A stretch of DNA of 64,000 nucleotides from Micromonospora okii (GTDB lineage: Bacteria; Actinomycetota; Actinomycetes; Mycobacteriales; Micromonosporaceae). The stretch spans positions 1-64,000 of the forward strand of contig NZ_BBZF01000013.1 in the NCBI RefSeq assembly GCF_020884795.1, read 5' to 3'. Within the stretch, counting starts at the first letter, position 1. Every line of letters begins with the position of its first letter. The translations under genes were made by a program, and so were the position numbers. The notes under the pieces were generated by a model. That model was not told the origin of the DNA. It was given only the letters and a program-made list of their open reading frames with translations, and did not search any database. Shown in pieces: positions 10,423 to 19,354 of this stretch.

Positions 10423-12099
10423 TCAGAGCATCGTCTGGCTCTTGGCCTCCATGTCGGCGGCGGCCTCCTCCTTCGACTCCTTCGTCAGCGGCCGGCCGCC
10501 GGGGGCGGGGGCCTTCCCGCCGAGCGGGTCCGCGCCGCCGGTCGCGCCCTGCGGGCCGGCGCCCCGGAGCTGGTCGTTCGGCAGGGCCAGGGTCAGCAGC
10601 ACCGCCACCACGGCGATCAGCCCGGTGGTGAGGAAGACCAGGTGCAGCGACTCGACGAACGCGGCCTGGACGGCGGCCCGGACCGGGCCGGGCAGGGCCA
10701 GGATCGTCCCCGGGTCGTTGATCGAGATGTCCGTCCCGCCCCGGGCCGCCACCGCCGCCCGCTGCTCGGGCGGGAGCTGGGCGATCGCGGCCGGCAGCCG
10801 GGCGGCGAGCTGGTCGCCGAGCCGGGAGGAGAGCACCGCCCCGAGGATCGCCACCCCGAACGAGCCGCCCAGCGACCGGAAGAACGTCGCCGAGGACGTG
10901 CCCGCCCCCAGGTCCCGGGCCGCGACCGAGTTCTGCACGGCGAGGATCAGCGACTGCATGCACAGGCCCAGCCCGACGCCGATCACCGTCAGGTAGGCGA
11001 AGGCCAGCCACAGCGACGTGGCGACCTGGAGCCGGGTGAACAGCAGCATCCCGGCGAGCAGCACCGCCGAGCCGGCCACCGGGAACCACTTGTACCGGCC
11101 GATCCGGCTCATCGCCCGGCCGGTGACGATCGAGGTGACGATGACGCCGGCCATCATCGGCAGCATCAGCAGGCCGCTGCGGGTCGGCGAGGCGCCCTTG
11201 ACGAGCTGGAGGTAGAGCGGGATGAAGATGATGGACCCGAACATCACCAGCCCGAGGACGAAGCCCGCGCCGTTGGCCAGCGCGAACGTCCGGCCCCGGA
11301 ACAGCCGCAGCGGCAGGATCGGCTCGCGGACCCGGGCCTCCTGGACGAGGAAGAGCGCGGTCAGCACCGCCCCGGCCGCGAAGAGCCCGACGATCGTCGC
11401 CGAGCCCCACGGGTACGAGGTGCCGCCCCAGCTCAGCGCCAGCAGGACGCAGCTCACCCCGGCGACCAGCAGCGCCGCGCCCAGCCAGTCGATCGCGTGC
11501 TCCCGCCGGGTGAACGGGATCAGCCGCAGCACGCGGTAGCAGACCACGATGGCCACCAGCGCCAGCGGCACGTTCAGGTAGAAGATCCACCGCCAGCTCG
11601 TCTCGGCGAAGTAGCCGCCGACCAGCGGCCCGGCCACCGAGGAGAGGCCGAAGACCGCCCCGAACAGCCCCTGGTACCGGCCGCGCTCCCGGGGCGGCAC
11701 CACGTCCGAGATGATGGTGAACGCCAGCGTCATCAGGCCGCCCGCGCCGAGGCCCTGCACGCCCCGGGTCACGATGAGCTGGGTCATGTCCTGCGAGAGC
11801 CCGGCCAGCAGCGAACCGACCAGGAACGTCCCGATCGAGAAGAGGAAGACCGGGCGGCGGCCGTACAGGTCGGCCATCTTGCCGTACAGGGGGGTGGAGG
11901 CCGTGGAGGCGAGCAGGTACGCGGTGACCACCCAGGAGTAGTGGTCGATCCCGCCCAGCTCGCCGACGATCGTCGGCAGCGCCGTGCCGACGATCGTCTG
12001 GTCCAGCGCGGCGAGCAGCATCCCGGTCATCAGGCCGAACAGGAGCAGGCGGAGCTGGCGGGCGGAGAACTCCGGTGCGGCGTGCGCTTCGCTGGTCAC
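10423..12099 (-). CDS. DHA2-family MFS drug exporter (14 TM)
   Basis: 558 aa with about 14 hydrophobic segments and DHA2 signatures: LAALDQTIVGTALPTI in TM1 and GKMADLYGRRP in the loop between TM2 and TM3. It is expected to export drugs or toxic small molecules by proton antiport (EmrB/QacA-like). The C-terminal ~60 residues are polar, with GG/PG-rich stretches. GTG start at 12099; only a weak purine stretch precedes it. No adjacent regulator: the neighbour at 12139 is a PfpI-like protein on the same strand. Confidence 0.92.
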   Translation of the reverse strand: MTSEAHAAPEFSARQLRLLLFGLMTGMLLAALDQTIVGTALPTIVGELGGIDHYSWVVTAYLLASTASTPLYGKMADLYGRRPVFLFSIGTFLVGSLLAGLSQDMTQLIVTRGVQGLGAGGLMTLAFTIISDVVPPRERGRYQGLFGAVFGLSSVAGPLVGGYFAETSWRWIFYLNVPLALVAIVVCYRVLRLIPFTRREHAIDWLGAALLVAGVSCVLLALSWGGTSYPWGSATIVGLFAAGAVLTALFLVQEARVREPILPLRLFRGRTFALANGAGFVLGLVMFGSIIFIPLYLQLVKGASPTRSGLLMLPMMAGVIVTSIVTGRAMSRIGRYKWFPVAGSAVLLAGMLLFTRLQVATSLWLAFAYLTVIGVGLGLCMQSLILAVQNSVAARDLGAGTSSATFFRSLGGSFGVAILGAVLSSRLGDQLAARLPAAIAQLPPEQRAAVAARGGTDISINDPGTILALPGPVRAAVQAAFVESLHLVFLTTGLIAVVAVLLTLALPNDQLRGAGPQGATGGADPLGGKAPAPGGRPLTKESKEEAAADMEAKSQTML

Positions 12100-12138
12100 C
12101 CCGCGTTCTTTCCCGTCCGGCGGGGAACATGCCTGCCG

Positions 12139-12690
12139 TCAGTGACGGCCCTCGGCGAACTCCTCCACGATCTTGGCGCAGAACGCCGGGAGGTCGTCCG
12201 GCTTACGGCTGCTGACCAGTCCGTTGTCCGTCACGACCTGCTCGTCCACCCACTGCGCGCCCGCGTTCGTCAGGTCGGTGCGCAGGCTCGGCCAGGAGGT
12301 GATGCGCCGGCCCTTCACCACGCCCGCCTCGACCAGCGTCCACGGGCCGTGGCAGATCACCCCGACCGGCTTGCCGGCGTCGAAGAACGCCTTCACGAAC
12401 CGGACCGCGTCCGGGTCCGCGCGCAGGAAGTCCGGGTTCGCCACGCCGCCCGGCAACACCAGCGCGTCGTACCGGCCGGGGTCCGCCTCGGCCGCGGTCA
12501 CGTCCACGTCGTACGTGCCGCCGTGGTCCAGGTGGTCGAAGGACTGGACCTTGCCGGGCTTCAGCGACACCAGCTCCGCCGTGGCCCCGGCCTTCTCGAC
12601 CGCCTCGCGCGGCTGGGTGTACTCGACCTCCTCGACGCCGTCGGCGGCCAGGAACGCGATCCGCTTGCCCTGAAGTGTGGTCGCTGCCAT
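12139..12690 (-). CDS. DJ-1/PfpI family protein (class I glutamine amidotransferase-like)
   Basis: 183 aa. The nucleophile-elbow motif VICHGPW near residue 108 carries the family Cys, with EEVEYTQPREA near the start supplying the usual Glu. Members act as stress chaperones, glyoxalases or deglycases; this one resembles the PfpI/YhbO subgroup, and its activity cannot be fixed from sequence. ATG at 12690 is preceded by GGAGACGGACGAG. It could be co-transcribed ahead of the exporter (39-nt gap), which would suggest a stress-response pairing. Confidence 0.9.
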   Translation of the reverse strand: MAATTLQGKRIAFLAADGVEEVEYTQPREAVEKAGATAELVSLKPGKVQSFDHLDHGGTYDVDVTAAEADPGRYDALVLPGGVANPDFLRADPDAVRFVKAFFDAGKPVGVICHGPWTLVEAGVVKGRRITSWPSLRTDLTNAGAQWVDEQVVTDNGLVSSRKPDDLPAFCAKIVEEFAEGRH

Positions 12691-12880
12691 CTCGTCCGTC
12701 TCCTCTCCGGTCTGCTTCCGTGTCCCCTTGCCGGTTCCCGGGCCCCGGTGCCCGAAACGCCGCCCGCCCGTGGCCCGCCCCACGCCGCGCGGCCCGTGCG
12801 GGCCGCCCCACCGCTGCGCGGGCCGTCGCGGCCCGGTCCGGCCCAGGTTTGACCCGGACCCCGCCGGGGACCCGGCGGGC

Positions 12881-14743
12881 ATGGCAGGAGCAGCAGCGGA
12901 GGAGCGCCGGCTCGCCACCGTCGTGGAGGGCTGGCTCGGGCGTCCCGTGCTGGTGATCGGCGACGCCATGCTCGACGAGTGGCGGTTCGCGGAGTCCGAC
13001 CGGCTCTGCCGGGAGGCGCCGGCCCCGGTGCTCAGCCTGCGCCGGCACATCTCGGCGGCGGGCGGCGCGGCGAACACCGCCGTGAACGTCGCCGCGCTCG
13101 GCGGGCGGGCGGTGCTGGTCGCCCCCGTCGGCGCCGACGTGGCCGGGGACGAGCTGCACGACTGCCTGGACCGCGCCGGCGTGTGGGACCGCACGATCAA
13201 CCAGCCGGGCCGGCCGACCCCGGTCAAGCGGCGGATGCTCGCCGGCAACCAGATCCTGCTGCGCGAGGACTCCGGCGACCCGGACGACGCGCTCGACGCC
13301 GACGGGGTGACCCGGCTGCTCACCGCGCTGGAGCAGGCCACCGAGGAGCTGCGGGCCGCCGCTGGCGGCGAGCCGCCGACCCTGGTGGTCTGCGACTACG
13401 GGCTGGGCTCGCTGCCCGCGCCCGTGCGCGCCTGGCTGGTCGCCGCCCGCGACCGGTACGCCACGGTCGCCCTCGACGCCCACGACCTGGCCGACTGGCG
13501 GAGCCTCGCGCCGACCGTGGTCACCCCGAGCTTCGCCGAGGCGACCCGGCTGCTCGCCCGCGCCGGCGCGCGCGTCGACGCGTACCCGCATCTGGAGCAC
13601 CCGGGGGGCGACCCGGCGGACGGCCCCTCGGAGCTGACCGTGGGGACCGCGCCGGGCTGCCGGCCCACCGGCGAGCCGACGCCCGGGGAGGACCGGGTGT
13701 CGATGACCGGCGACGGGATCAGCGTGACCGGCACGGGCGTGACCGTGAACACCGAGGCCGGCGAGGGCGTGGACCGGGCGGTGCTGGCCGAGTCCCGCCT
13801 CGCGGAGCTGCGCGCGCACACCGGCGCGGCCGTGGTCGCGGTGACCCTGGACACCGAGGGCGCGGTGGTCGGCGGGGCGGACGGCGCGCCCCGGCGCAGC
13901 CACAGCACCCCGGTGCCGGCGAGCCACGCGGTGGGCGCGGGCGACGTGTACCTGGCGGCGATGACGCTGGCCCTGGCCGCCGCCGCGCCCCTGCCGACGG
14001 CCGCGCAGCTCGCCCAGCTCGCCGCCACCATCACCGTCTCGGACACCGGCACCTGCGTGTGCCGGCGGGAGGAGCTGCTCGACGCGCTCGACGCGCCGGG
14101 CGGCGACGCCGGGCACCCGGTGCTGGTCGCCCCGGACGAGCTGGCGGCCGTCGTGGCCGCCCAGCGCGTCGCCGGCCGGTCGGTGGTCTTCACCAACGGC
14201 TGCTTCGACGTGCTGCACCCCGGGCACGTGCGCTACCTGGAACAGGCCCGCGCCCTCGGCGATCTGCTGGTGGTCGCGGTCAACTCCGACGGCAGCGTGC
14301 GCCGGTTGAAGGGCCCGGACCGCCCGGTCAACCCGGTGGAGGACCGGGTCACCCTGCTCGCCGCCCTGGCCTGCGTCGACCACGTGGTGGTCTTCGAGGA
14401 GGACTCCCCGACGGCGCTGATCGAGCTGGTCCGCCCCGACGTCTACGTCAAGGGCGGCGACTACCCGCCGGAGATGGTGCCGGAGGCGTCGCTGGTGCGC
14501 CGGCTCGGCGGGCAGGTCCGCACCCTCGGGTACGTGCCGGACCGCTCCACCTCCGCGATCATCGACCGCATCCGCGCCCAGGCGACGGACGCGTCGGCCC
14601 CGACCCGCCGACCGGACGCCCCCGGCCTCGACGCCGGCCCTGTCCCCGGCGCTGATCCCGGTTCCGGCCCTGATCCCGGTTCCGGCCCCGGCTCCGGCGC
14701 TGGTCCCGGTTCCGGGCGCTCGCTGACCGGCAGGCCGGCGTGA
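12881..14743 (+). CDS. hldE: Bifunctional heptose-7-phosphate kinase / heptose-1-phosphate adenylyltransferase
   Basis: 620 aa. N-terminal ribokinase-type kinase (VLVIGDAMLDEW near residue 27; AVGAGDVYLAAM near 355, containing the catalytic Asp) and C-terminal nucleotidyltransferase (TNGCFDVLHPGHVRYL near 440, with the HxGH motif). Together they make ADP-D-glycero-D-manno-heptose from sedoheptulose-derived heptose phosphate. The isomerase and phosphatase of the pathway are not nearby. Odd features: a ~50-residue insert rich in VTGTGV/TGDG-type repeats near residues 240-290 of the kinase, and a C-terminal low-complexity tail of PGSGPDPGSG repeats. ATG 12881 has only a weak upstream purine stretch. 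Overlaps the next gene (GTGA). Confidence 0.9.
   Translation: MAGAAAEERRLATVVEGWLGRPVLVIGDAMLDEWRFAESDRLCREAPAPVLSLRRHISAAGGAANTAVNVAALGGRAVLVAPVGADVAGDELHDCLDRAGVWDRTINQPGRPTPVKRRMLAGNQILLREDSGDPDDALDADGVTRLLTALEQATEELRAAAGGEPPTLVVCDYGLGSLPAPVRAWLVAARDRYATVALDAHDLADWRSLAPTVVTPSFAEATRLLARAGARVDAYPHLEHPGGDPADGPSELTVGTAPGCRPTGEPTPGEDRVSMTGDGISVTGTGVTVNTEAGEGVDRAVLAESRLAELRAHTGAAVVAVTLDTEGAVVGGADGAPRRSHSTPVPASHAVGAGDVYLAAMTLALAAAAPLPTAAQLAQLAATITVSDTGTCVCRREELLDALDAPGGDAGHPVLVAPDELAAVVAAQRVAGRSVVFTNGCFDVLHPGHVRYLEQARALGDLLVVAVNSDGSVRRLKGPDRPVNPVEDRVTLLAALACVDHVVVFEEDSPTALIELVRPDVYVKGGDYPPEMVPEASLVRRLGGQVRTLGYVPDRSTSAIIDRIRAQATDASAPTRRPDAPGLDAGPVPGADPGSGPDPGSGPGSGAGPGSGRSLTGRPA
14650..14716 (+). 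repeat. Degenerate tandem repeat encoding the PGSG tail of HldE
   Basis: An 18-bp unit of the form GATCCCGGTTCCGGCCCT repeats imperfectly about four times and encodes the Asp/Pro/Gly/Ser tail. It lies outside the folded domains and is likely variable in length between strains. Confidence 0.7.
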
Positions 14744-15603
14744 ACCGACCGCTCGACCCCGGCACGCCCGGGGAGTTCCGCCGCCGGCGCCGGCTGGACG
14801 TGCTGATCCCCACCCGCAACCGCCCCGCCGAGCTGGCGGTCACCCTCGCCGGGCTCGCCGCCCAGGAGGGCGTACCCGGGTTCGGGGTGGTGGTCAGCGA
14901 CCAGTCCGACGGCGACCCGGCGTACGCCCATCCGGCGGCGGCGACCCTGGTCCGGGCGCTGCGCCACCGGGGCCACCCGGTGCTGCTGACCCGGCGGCTG
15001 CCCCGGCGCGGGCTGGCCGAGCACCGCGCGTACCTGCTGGGGCACTCGGCGGCCCGGTACGTGCTCTGCCTCGACGACGACGTCTGGCTGGAGCCGGGGG
15101 CCCTGCGCCGGCTGGTCACCGCGATCGGCGAGCTGGGCTGCGGCTTCGTCGGCAACGCGGTGCACGGGCTGTCGTACGTCGACGACGTGCGCCCCGAGAC
15201 CCACGGGCACTACGAGGAGTGGGCGGGGCGGCCGGTGCCGGAGCGGGTGCGGCCGGGCACCCCGCAGTGGCTGCGGGCGTCGATCCACTCGGCGGCGAAC
15301 CTGCTGCACGTCACGGAGCGGCTGAACCTGCCGGCGGGGGCCTGGCGGGCGTACCGGGTGTCCTGGATCGGCGGGTGCGTCCTGTACGACCGGGCGGCGC
15401 TGGTCGGCTCGGGCGGCTTCGACTTCTGGCGGCGGCTGGGGGCGAACCACCAGGGCGAGGACGTGGCCGCCCAGCTCGCCGTGCTGGAGCGGCACGGCGG
15501 CGCGGGCGTCCTGCCCAGCGGCGCGTACCACCTGGAGTCGCCGACCACCGTCACCGAGCGCGACGTGGAGGCGTGGGAGGTCGTCCTGACCGACTCGGCG
15601 TGA
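14740..15603 (+). CDS. Family 2 glycosyltransferase
   Basis: 287-aa GT-A glycosyltransferase: LDVLIPTRNRPAELAVTLAG at residues 17-36, the metal-binding LCLDDDVWLEPG near 107, and a GED-type acidic motif near 242. No membrane segment, so it acts at the cytoplasmic face on a nucleotide sugar. Its GTG start overlaps the hldE stop by four bases, so the two are translationally coupled; with hldE upstream and a heptosyltransferase-like GT9 opposite, an ADP-heptose or related donor is a reasonable guess, unproven. Confidence 0.88.
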   Translation: MNRPLDPGTPGEFRRRRRLDVLIPTRNRPAELAVTLAGLAAQEGVPGFGVVVSDQSDGDPAYAHPAAATLVRALRHRGHPVLLTRRLPRRGLAEHRAYLLGHSAARYVLCLDDDVWLEPGALRRLVTAIGELGCGFVGNAVHGLSYVDDVRPETHGHYEEWAGRPVPERVRPGTPQWLRASIHSAANLLHVTERLNLPAGAWRAYRVSWIGGCVLYDRAALVGSGGFDFWRRLGANHQGEDVAAQLAVLERHGGAGVLPSGAYHLESPTTVTERDVEAWEVVLTDSA

Positions 15604-15639
15604 GCCGAGCCGCCGCCCCGCCCTCGCCCCCGCCGAAGT

Positions 15640-15696
15640 GGTGAGAAGGGGACCCTTCTCTACCGTATGCGTTAACAGGGGGCCCTTCCTTTCACC
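15640..15696. terminator. Hairpin repeat between convergent glycosyltransferases (repeat family 1)
   Basis: Contains a self-complementary GAGAAGGG-GA-CCCTTCTC (15643-15660) followed by GTTAACAGGGGGCCCTTCCT, the family-1 core. The outer GGTGA...TCACC ends pair, so the element can fold as a whole or as two hairpins. It overlaps the stop codon of the GT9 gene. Confidence 0.7.
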
Positions 15697-16795
15697 CGAG
15701 CAGTTCGCGGGCGGCCTCCAGCACCTCGACGACCGGGATGTCGGTGACGAACGAGTCGCGGTGCGGGCACTCGCCGTCGCCGGGGCGGTGCGGGTAGATC
15801 CCGGGCGTGCAGTCGACGCCGCAGACCGGGCAGTGCACCGTCCAGGAGGCGATCGGCCGGTGCCGGGCGCGCAGCGGGTGCCCCGTGTTCATCGCGTTGC
15901 CGACCCAGTAGACGCCGACCGTGGCGGTGCCGACCGCCGCCGCCAGGTGCAGCGGGCCGGTGTCGTTCGAGACCAGCAGCGCGCAGCCGGCGTAGCAGGC
16001 GGCGAGCCCGCCGACGCTGAGCGTGCCGACCTGCGGGCGCACGGGCACCCCGGCCGCCCCGACCACCCGGTCCACCACGTCCCGCTCGGCGGGGGTGCCG
16101 GTGACCAGCACCTCGTACCCGTCGCCGACCAGCGCGCGGGCCACCTCCGCGAAGCGCTCCGCCGGCCAGCGCCGGCGGGTGTCGGTCGCGCCGGGGTGCA
16201 GCGCCACCCGGGGCCTCGTCGGCTCGCCCAGCACCCCGGCGGCCTCGGCCCGGTCGGCGTCGGTGACGGCCAGGGCGGGCAGGATCGTGGTGGCCGGCGC
16301 GCCGACCAGGGCGGCGACCTCCAGGTAGCGCAGCACCTCGTGCTGGTAGTAGACGTACCGGAGCCAGCGGTCCAGCGGCGGGGCGCCCTCGGCCCGCAGG
16401 CCGGCGGTGACCCGCGCGGCCAGGCCGGTCACGATCGGGGTGGAGTTGCCGCCACCGCCGTGCATCTGCAACGCCAGGTCGAAACGCTCGTCGCGGGCCG
16501 TGGCCAGGAAACCCTCCATCGAGGACGCCGGCTCGCCCGGGTCGGGCCCCCGGATGCCGGGTGCGGGCGGCACCACCAGGACGCGGTCCACGGGGCCGGG
16601 GCGGTCGCGCCAGAGCTTCGCGTGCCACGGCGCGCCGAGCAGCACGATCTCCGCCCCCGGGTACGCGGCCCGCAGCGCCTCCAGCGCGGGCAGCACGAAG
16701 ATGAAGTCGCCGAGCGCGTTGGCGCGCAGCACGGCGATCCGCGCGACGTCGCCGACGGGCTCGCCCGCCGGGCCCAGCGGCAACGGGGTGACCAC
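15692..16795 (-). CDS. Family 9 glycosyltransferase (ADP-heptose transferase-like)
   Basis: 367-aa GT-B enzyme of the heptosyltransferase family: IAVLRANALGDFIFVLPALEAL near the N-terminus, LHPGATDTRRRWPAERFAEVA near residue 210, and the donor-binding VSNDTGPLHLAAAVGT near 280, with the conserved D-x-G-P-x-H. A C-terminal Cys cluster (HCPVCGVDCTPG) may bind metal. Convergent with hldE-GT2, suggesting that the three genes make a heptose-containing glycan. GTG start at 16795. Ends just upstream of Hsp20 on the same strand (7-nt gap). Confidence 0.88.
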   Translation of the reverse strand: MVTPLPLGPAGEPVGDVARIAVLRANALGDFIFVLPALEALRAAYPGAEIVLLGAPWHAKLWRDRPGPVDRVLVVPPAPGIRGPDPGEPASSMEGFLATARDERFDLALQMHGGGGNSTPIVTGLAARVTAGLRAEGAPPLDRWLRYVYYQHEVLRYLEVAALVGAPATTILPALAVTDADRAEAAGVLGEPTRPRVALHPGATDTRRRWPAERFAEVARALVGDGYEVLVTGTPAERDVVDRVVGAAGVPVRPQVGTLSVGGLAACYAGCALLVSNDTGPLHLAAAVGTATVGVYWVGNAMNTGHPLRARHRPIASWTVHCPVCGVDCTPGIYPHRPGDGECPHRDSFVTDIPVVEVLEAARELLG

Positions 16796-16802
16796 GGCCC
16801 CG

Positions 16803-17354
16803 CTACGGCCGGTCGATCTCGTCGACGGCCGTGTCGGGGTGGTGCAGTTCCCGGTCGGCGGCCGGGTCGGCGCTGCGGGACGGGTCGCCGGTGCCGCGCC
16901 GGCCGGTGCGGCCGACGGTGATGGTGCGGGGCGCGGGGCGGCTCGCCCGGGGCAGCCGGACCCGCAGCAGGCCGTGGTCCATCACCGCGTCGACGTGGTC
17001 GGGGTCCACCCGCGCCGGCAGGTCCACCCGGTACTCGAAGCCCCGGGTCTCGAACCCGCCGGGGATGCCGTGGTCGGCGTTGACCTCGGCCTCCGAGCGG
17101 GCCCGGATGCAGAGCTCCCGGTCGTCCAGCTCGACGGCCACCTCCTCGGGGGCGACGCCGGGCAACCGCACCACGGCCTCCCAGCCCTCGGCGGTCTCGC
17201 TCAGCTCCACCTCGGGCGGGCCGGACCGCCCCCCGCCGACCAGCCGGCTCAGCTCGGCGCGCAGCGACTGGAGCTCCCCCATCGGGTCCCAGCTCTGCTG
17301 CCGGCCGCGCCAGCCCCGGCCGAAACCACCGCCCGATCCGGGCTGTTCGCTCAT
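16803..17354 (-). CDS. Hsp20/alpha-crystallin family small heat-shock protein
   Basis: 183 aa. The alpha-crystallin domain spans about residues 48-145 (VELSETAEGWEAVVRLPGV, ELCIRARSE, GLLRVRLPRA). It is an ATP-independent holdase chaperone. The N-terminus is Gly/Arg-rich and the C-terminus is a charged tail. ATG 17354 has GGAGACG upstream and overlaps the stop of the DUF2231 gene (ATGA), so the two are co-expressed. No HspR/CIRCE-type operator was seen. Confidence 0.9.
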   Translation of the reverse strand: MSEQPGSGGGFGRGWRGRQQSWDPMGELQSLRAELSRLVGGGRSGPPEVELSETAEGWEAVVRLPGVAPEEVAVELDDRELCIRARSEAEVNADHGIPGGFETRGFEYRVDLPARVDPDHVDAVMDHGLLRVRLPRASRPAPRTITVGRTGRRGTGDPSRSADPAADRELHHPDTAVDEIDRP

Positions 17355-17857
17355 CGCACGTCTCCGATCCGCTGGGTGGCCGCCGGGGGCCGCAGTGAGC
17401 TGGGGGCGTCGAGGTGGGCCTCCCGGTCGACGCCGACGCCGAGCCGGTCGACCAGTTCTCCGCCGAGCCACGCGCTGCCGCCGAGGATGGCCAGCGCGAC
17501 CACCTCGATGGCGATGAGCGCGCCGCCGGCCGTCCGGGAGTCGGCGTTGAGCCGGACCGCCCAGACGGCGGCGAAGAGCAGGATCACGGCGACGTTCGCG
17601 GCGGCGTGGGCGAGGCCCACCCGCTTCGCCCGGGTGCCGGTGGGGATGGCGAGCAGGTCGAACGCGCCGGCCGCCGCCGCCAGCAGGCCGCCGATCAGGC
17701 CGACGGTGATGTTCCAGTACGCCACCTCGCCGAGGAACTTCGGGCCGCCGAGCGCGTCGACGACGTCGAAGATCACTGCGGTGACCAGCAGGCCGACCGG
17801 GAACGTGATCAGCATCGGGTGCACGGGGTGCCCGAGCACCTTGAGTCGACTCTCCAT
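17351..17857 (-). CDS. DUF2231 integral membrane protein
   Basis: 168 aa with four hydrophobic segments between residues 17 and 130. The opening MESRLKVLGHPVHPMLITFPVGL is the DUF2231 hallmark (conserved HPxHP motif that could bind metal or haem). Function unknown. It is the first gene of a two-gene unit with Hsp20. The C-terminal 35 residues are soluble and polar. Confidence 0.88.
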   Translation of the reverse strand: MESRLKVLGHPVHPMLITFPVGLLVTAVIFDVVDALGGPKFLGEVAYWNITVGLIGGLLAAAAGAFDLLAIPTGTRAKRVGLAHAAANVAVILLFAAVWAVRLNADSRTAGGALIAIEVVALAILGGSAWLGGELVDRLGVGVDREAHLDAPSSLRPPAATQRIGDVR

Positions 17858-18022
17858 CGCGGCCTCCGTTGGTCAGTGGCGGGGCGCTCGGGTCAGGCGG
17901 TACCCGGGGCACCGTCGGACAAACCTCGCGCGGGCGACGCCCGGCTAGGCTGAGGCGCGACGGGGGCCCACGGCACCGGCGCCGTTCGCCGCCACCGGGA
18001 CCAACGGTCGGGGAGGAATGTC

Positions 18023-18640
18023 GTGACGGTGGAGATCACCTCGCACGAGGAACTGCGCGAGTTGCTGGGGACGCCGAACGCGCGGGCGGCCAACAAGGAG
18101 CGGCGGGTCCTGCACGAGCGGGACCGGCAGTGGCTGGCCGCCTCGCCGTTCTGCCTGGTGGCCACGGCCGGCGCGGACGGCACCTGCGACGTCTCGCCGA
18201 AGGGCGACCCGCCCGGCTTCACCCTCGTCCTCGACGACACGACGATCGCCGTGCCGGAGCGGCCGGGCAACCGGCGGGCGGACGGCTACCGCAACATCCT
18301 CGACAACCCGCACGTCGGGCTGCTCTACCTGATCCCCGGCCGGACGGACACGCTGCGGATCAACGGCCGGGCCCGGCTGGTGCGCGACGCCCCGTTCTTC
18401 GACGACATGGTGGTCAAGGGCCACCGGCCGATCCTCGCGGTCGTGGTGGAGATCGAGCAGATCTTCTACCACTGCGCGAAGGCGTTCTTCCGCTCTGAGC
18501 TTTGGCGGCCGGAGACCTGGCAGCCGGACGCGCTGCCGTCCCGGGCGCGGCTGGTCAAGGAGGTCGAGATCGTCGGCGAGAGCCTGGAGGAGCTGGAGCG
18601 CCACTACGGCCCGGAGTACGCCAAGACGATTTACACCTGA
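18023..18640 (+). CDS. MSMEG_1061-type FMN-dependent PPOX flavoprotein
   Basis: 205 aa, pyridoxamine-phosphate-oxidase-like split barrel: FCLVATAGADGTCDVSPKGDPPG near residue 42 and RRADGYRNILDNPHVGLLYLIPG near 85 are typical of this actinobacterial group. Probable FMN-binding oxidoreductase of unknown substrate. GTG start at 18023 with GGGAGGA 5 nt upstream. TAGGCT at 17946 is a candidate -10, giving a leader of about 65 nt. Confidence 0.85.
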   Translation: MTVEITSHEELRELLGTPNARAANKERRVLHERDRQWLAASPFCLVATAGADGTCDVSPKGDPPGFTLVLDDTTIAVPERPGNRRADGYRNILDNPHVGLLYLIPGRTDTLRINGRARLVRDAPFFDDMVVKGHRPILAVVVEIEQIFYHCAKAFFRSELWRPETWQPDALPSRARLVKEVEIVGESLEELERHYGPEYAKTIYT

Positions 18641-18679
18641 TCGCGGGGTAGCCCCTTGCGGCAGGGCCCGCGTAGGCCA

Positions 18680-18715
18680 TTGCTAAAGACATCTTTCTAA
18701 AGATAGCTTTAGCGT
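18680..18715 (+). promoter_or_regulatory. Leaderless promoter with overlapping dyad operator for the winged-helix regulator
   Basis: TTGCTA (18680-18685) and TAGCTT (18704-18709) with an 18-nt spacer form a promoter, and ATG 18716 follows the -10 by 6 nt. Between and over these boxes lie AAAGA-CA-TCTTT (18685-18696) and CTAAAG-ATAG-CTTTAG (18697-18712). Two dyads covering spacer and -10 are what an autorepressor site looks like. Confidence 0.7.
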
Positions 18716-19354
18716 ATGACGCTGCCCCGGGTGAACCTCTCCGACCCGCTCGCCCTGCGCGGCTACGCGCATCCGTTGCGGATGGCCCTGATCGGGCTGC
18801 TGCGGCGCGAGGGCCCGATGACCGCCACCCGGGCCGCCGAGCGGCTCGGCGAGAACGTCCCCAACTGCTCCTTCCACCTACGCCAGCTCGCCAAGTACGG
18901 CCTGGCCGAGCGGGCACCGGCCGGCGATGCCCGGGAACGCCCCTGGCGCGCCACCGCAGCGGTCACCTCCTGGGACGACGCCTCGGACGACCCGCAGGTG
19001 CGCTCGGCCGCCGATGCGCTGAACGCCACCCAGCTCGCCCACTACACCCGGCAGGCGGAGCAGTTCCTCGCCCGCCGCGCCGAGGAGCCGACGGACTGGC
19101 GCGCGGTCACCGGCTTCAGCGACGACCCGCTGTACGTGACCGCCGACGAGATGGCGACCCTGACCCAGCGGATCGAGGCCCTGCTCGCCGAGTACGAACA
19201 CCGCGTCACCGACCCGTCCCGCCGCCCGGCCGACGCCCGCCGGGTCACCCTCGTGCGGCTCGCCCTCGTCGACGAGAATCCGACGCCGGGCGGGAGCATG
19301 CCCGGGTCGACGCCGGGCCTCGCCGCGCCCGACGCCGGTGCGGGGGCCCGGTGA
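18716..19354 (+). CDS. Winged-helix (ArsR-like) transcriptional regulator
   Basis: 212 aa. The N-terminal wHTH (HPLRMALIGLLRREGPMTATRAAERLG, then SFHLRQLAKYGLAER as recognition helix, residues 20-63) is ArsR/GntR-like; the C-terminal part has no recognisable ligand site. It overlaps the following MFS gene (GTGA) and so most likely controls itself and that exporter through the dyads in its promoter. No cysteine metal site of the classic ArsR kind is visible, so a small-molecule ligand is more likely. The C-terminal end is Pro/Gly-rich. Confidence 0.85.
   Translation: MTLPRVNLSDPLALRGYAHPLRMALIGLLRREGPMTATRAAERLGENVPNCSFHLRQLAKYGLAERAPAGDARERPWRATAAVTSWDDASDDPQVRSAADALNATQLAHYTRQAEQFLARRAEEPTDWRAVTGFSDDPLYVTADEMATLTQRIEALLAEYEHRVTDPSRRPADARRVTLVRLALVDENPTPGGSMPGSTPGLAAPDAGAGAR

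Noticed and set aside
14650..14716. Short repeats as a CRISPR-like array
   Set aside because: The repeats are contiguous, in frame and coding; there are no spacers.
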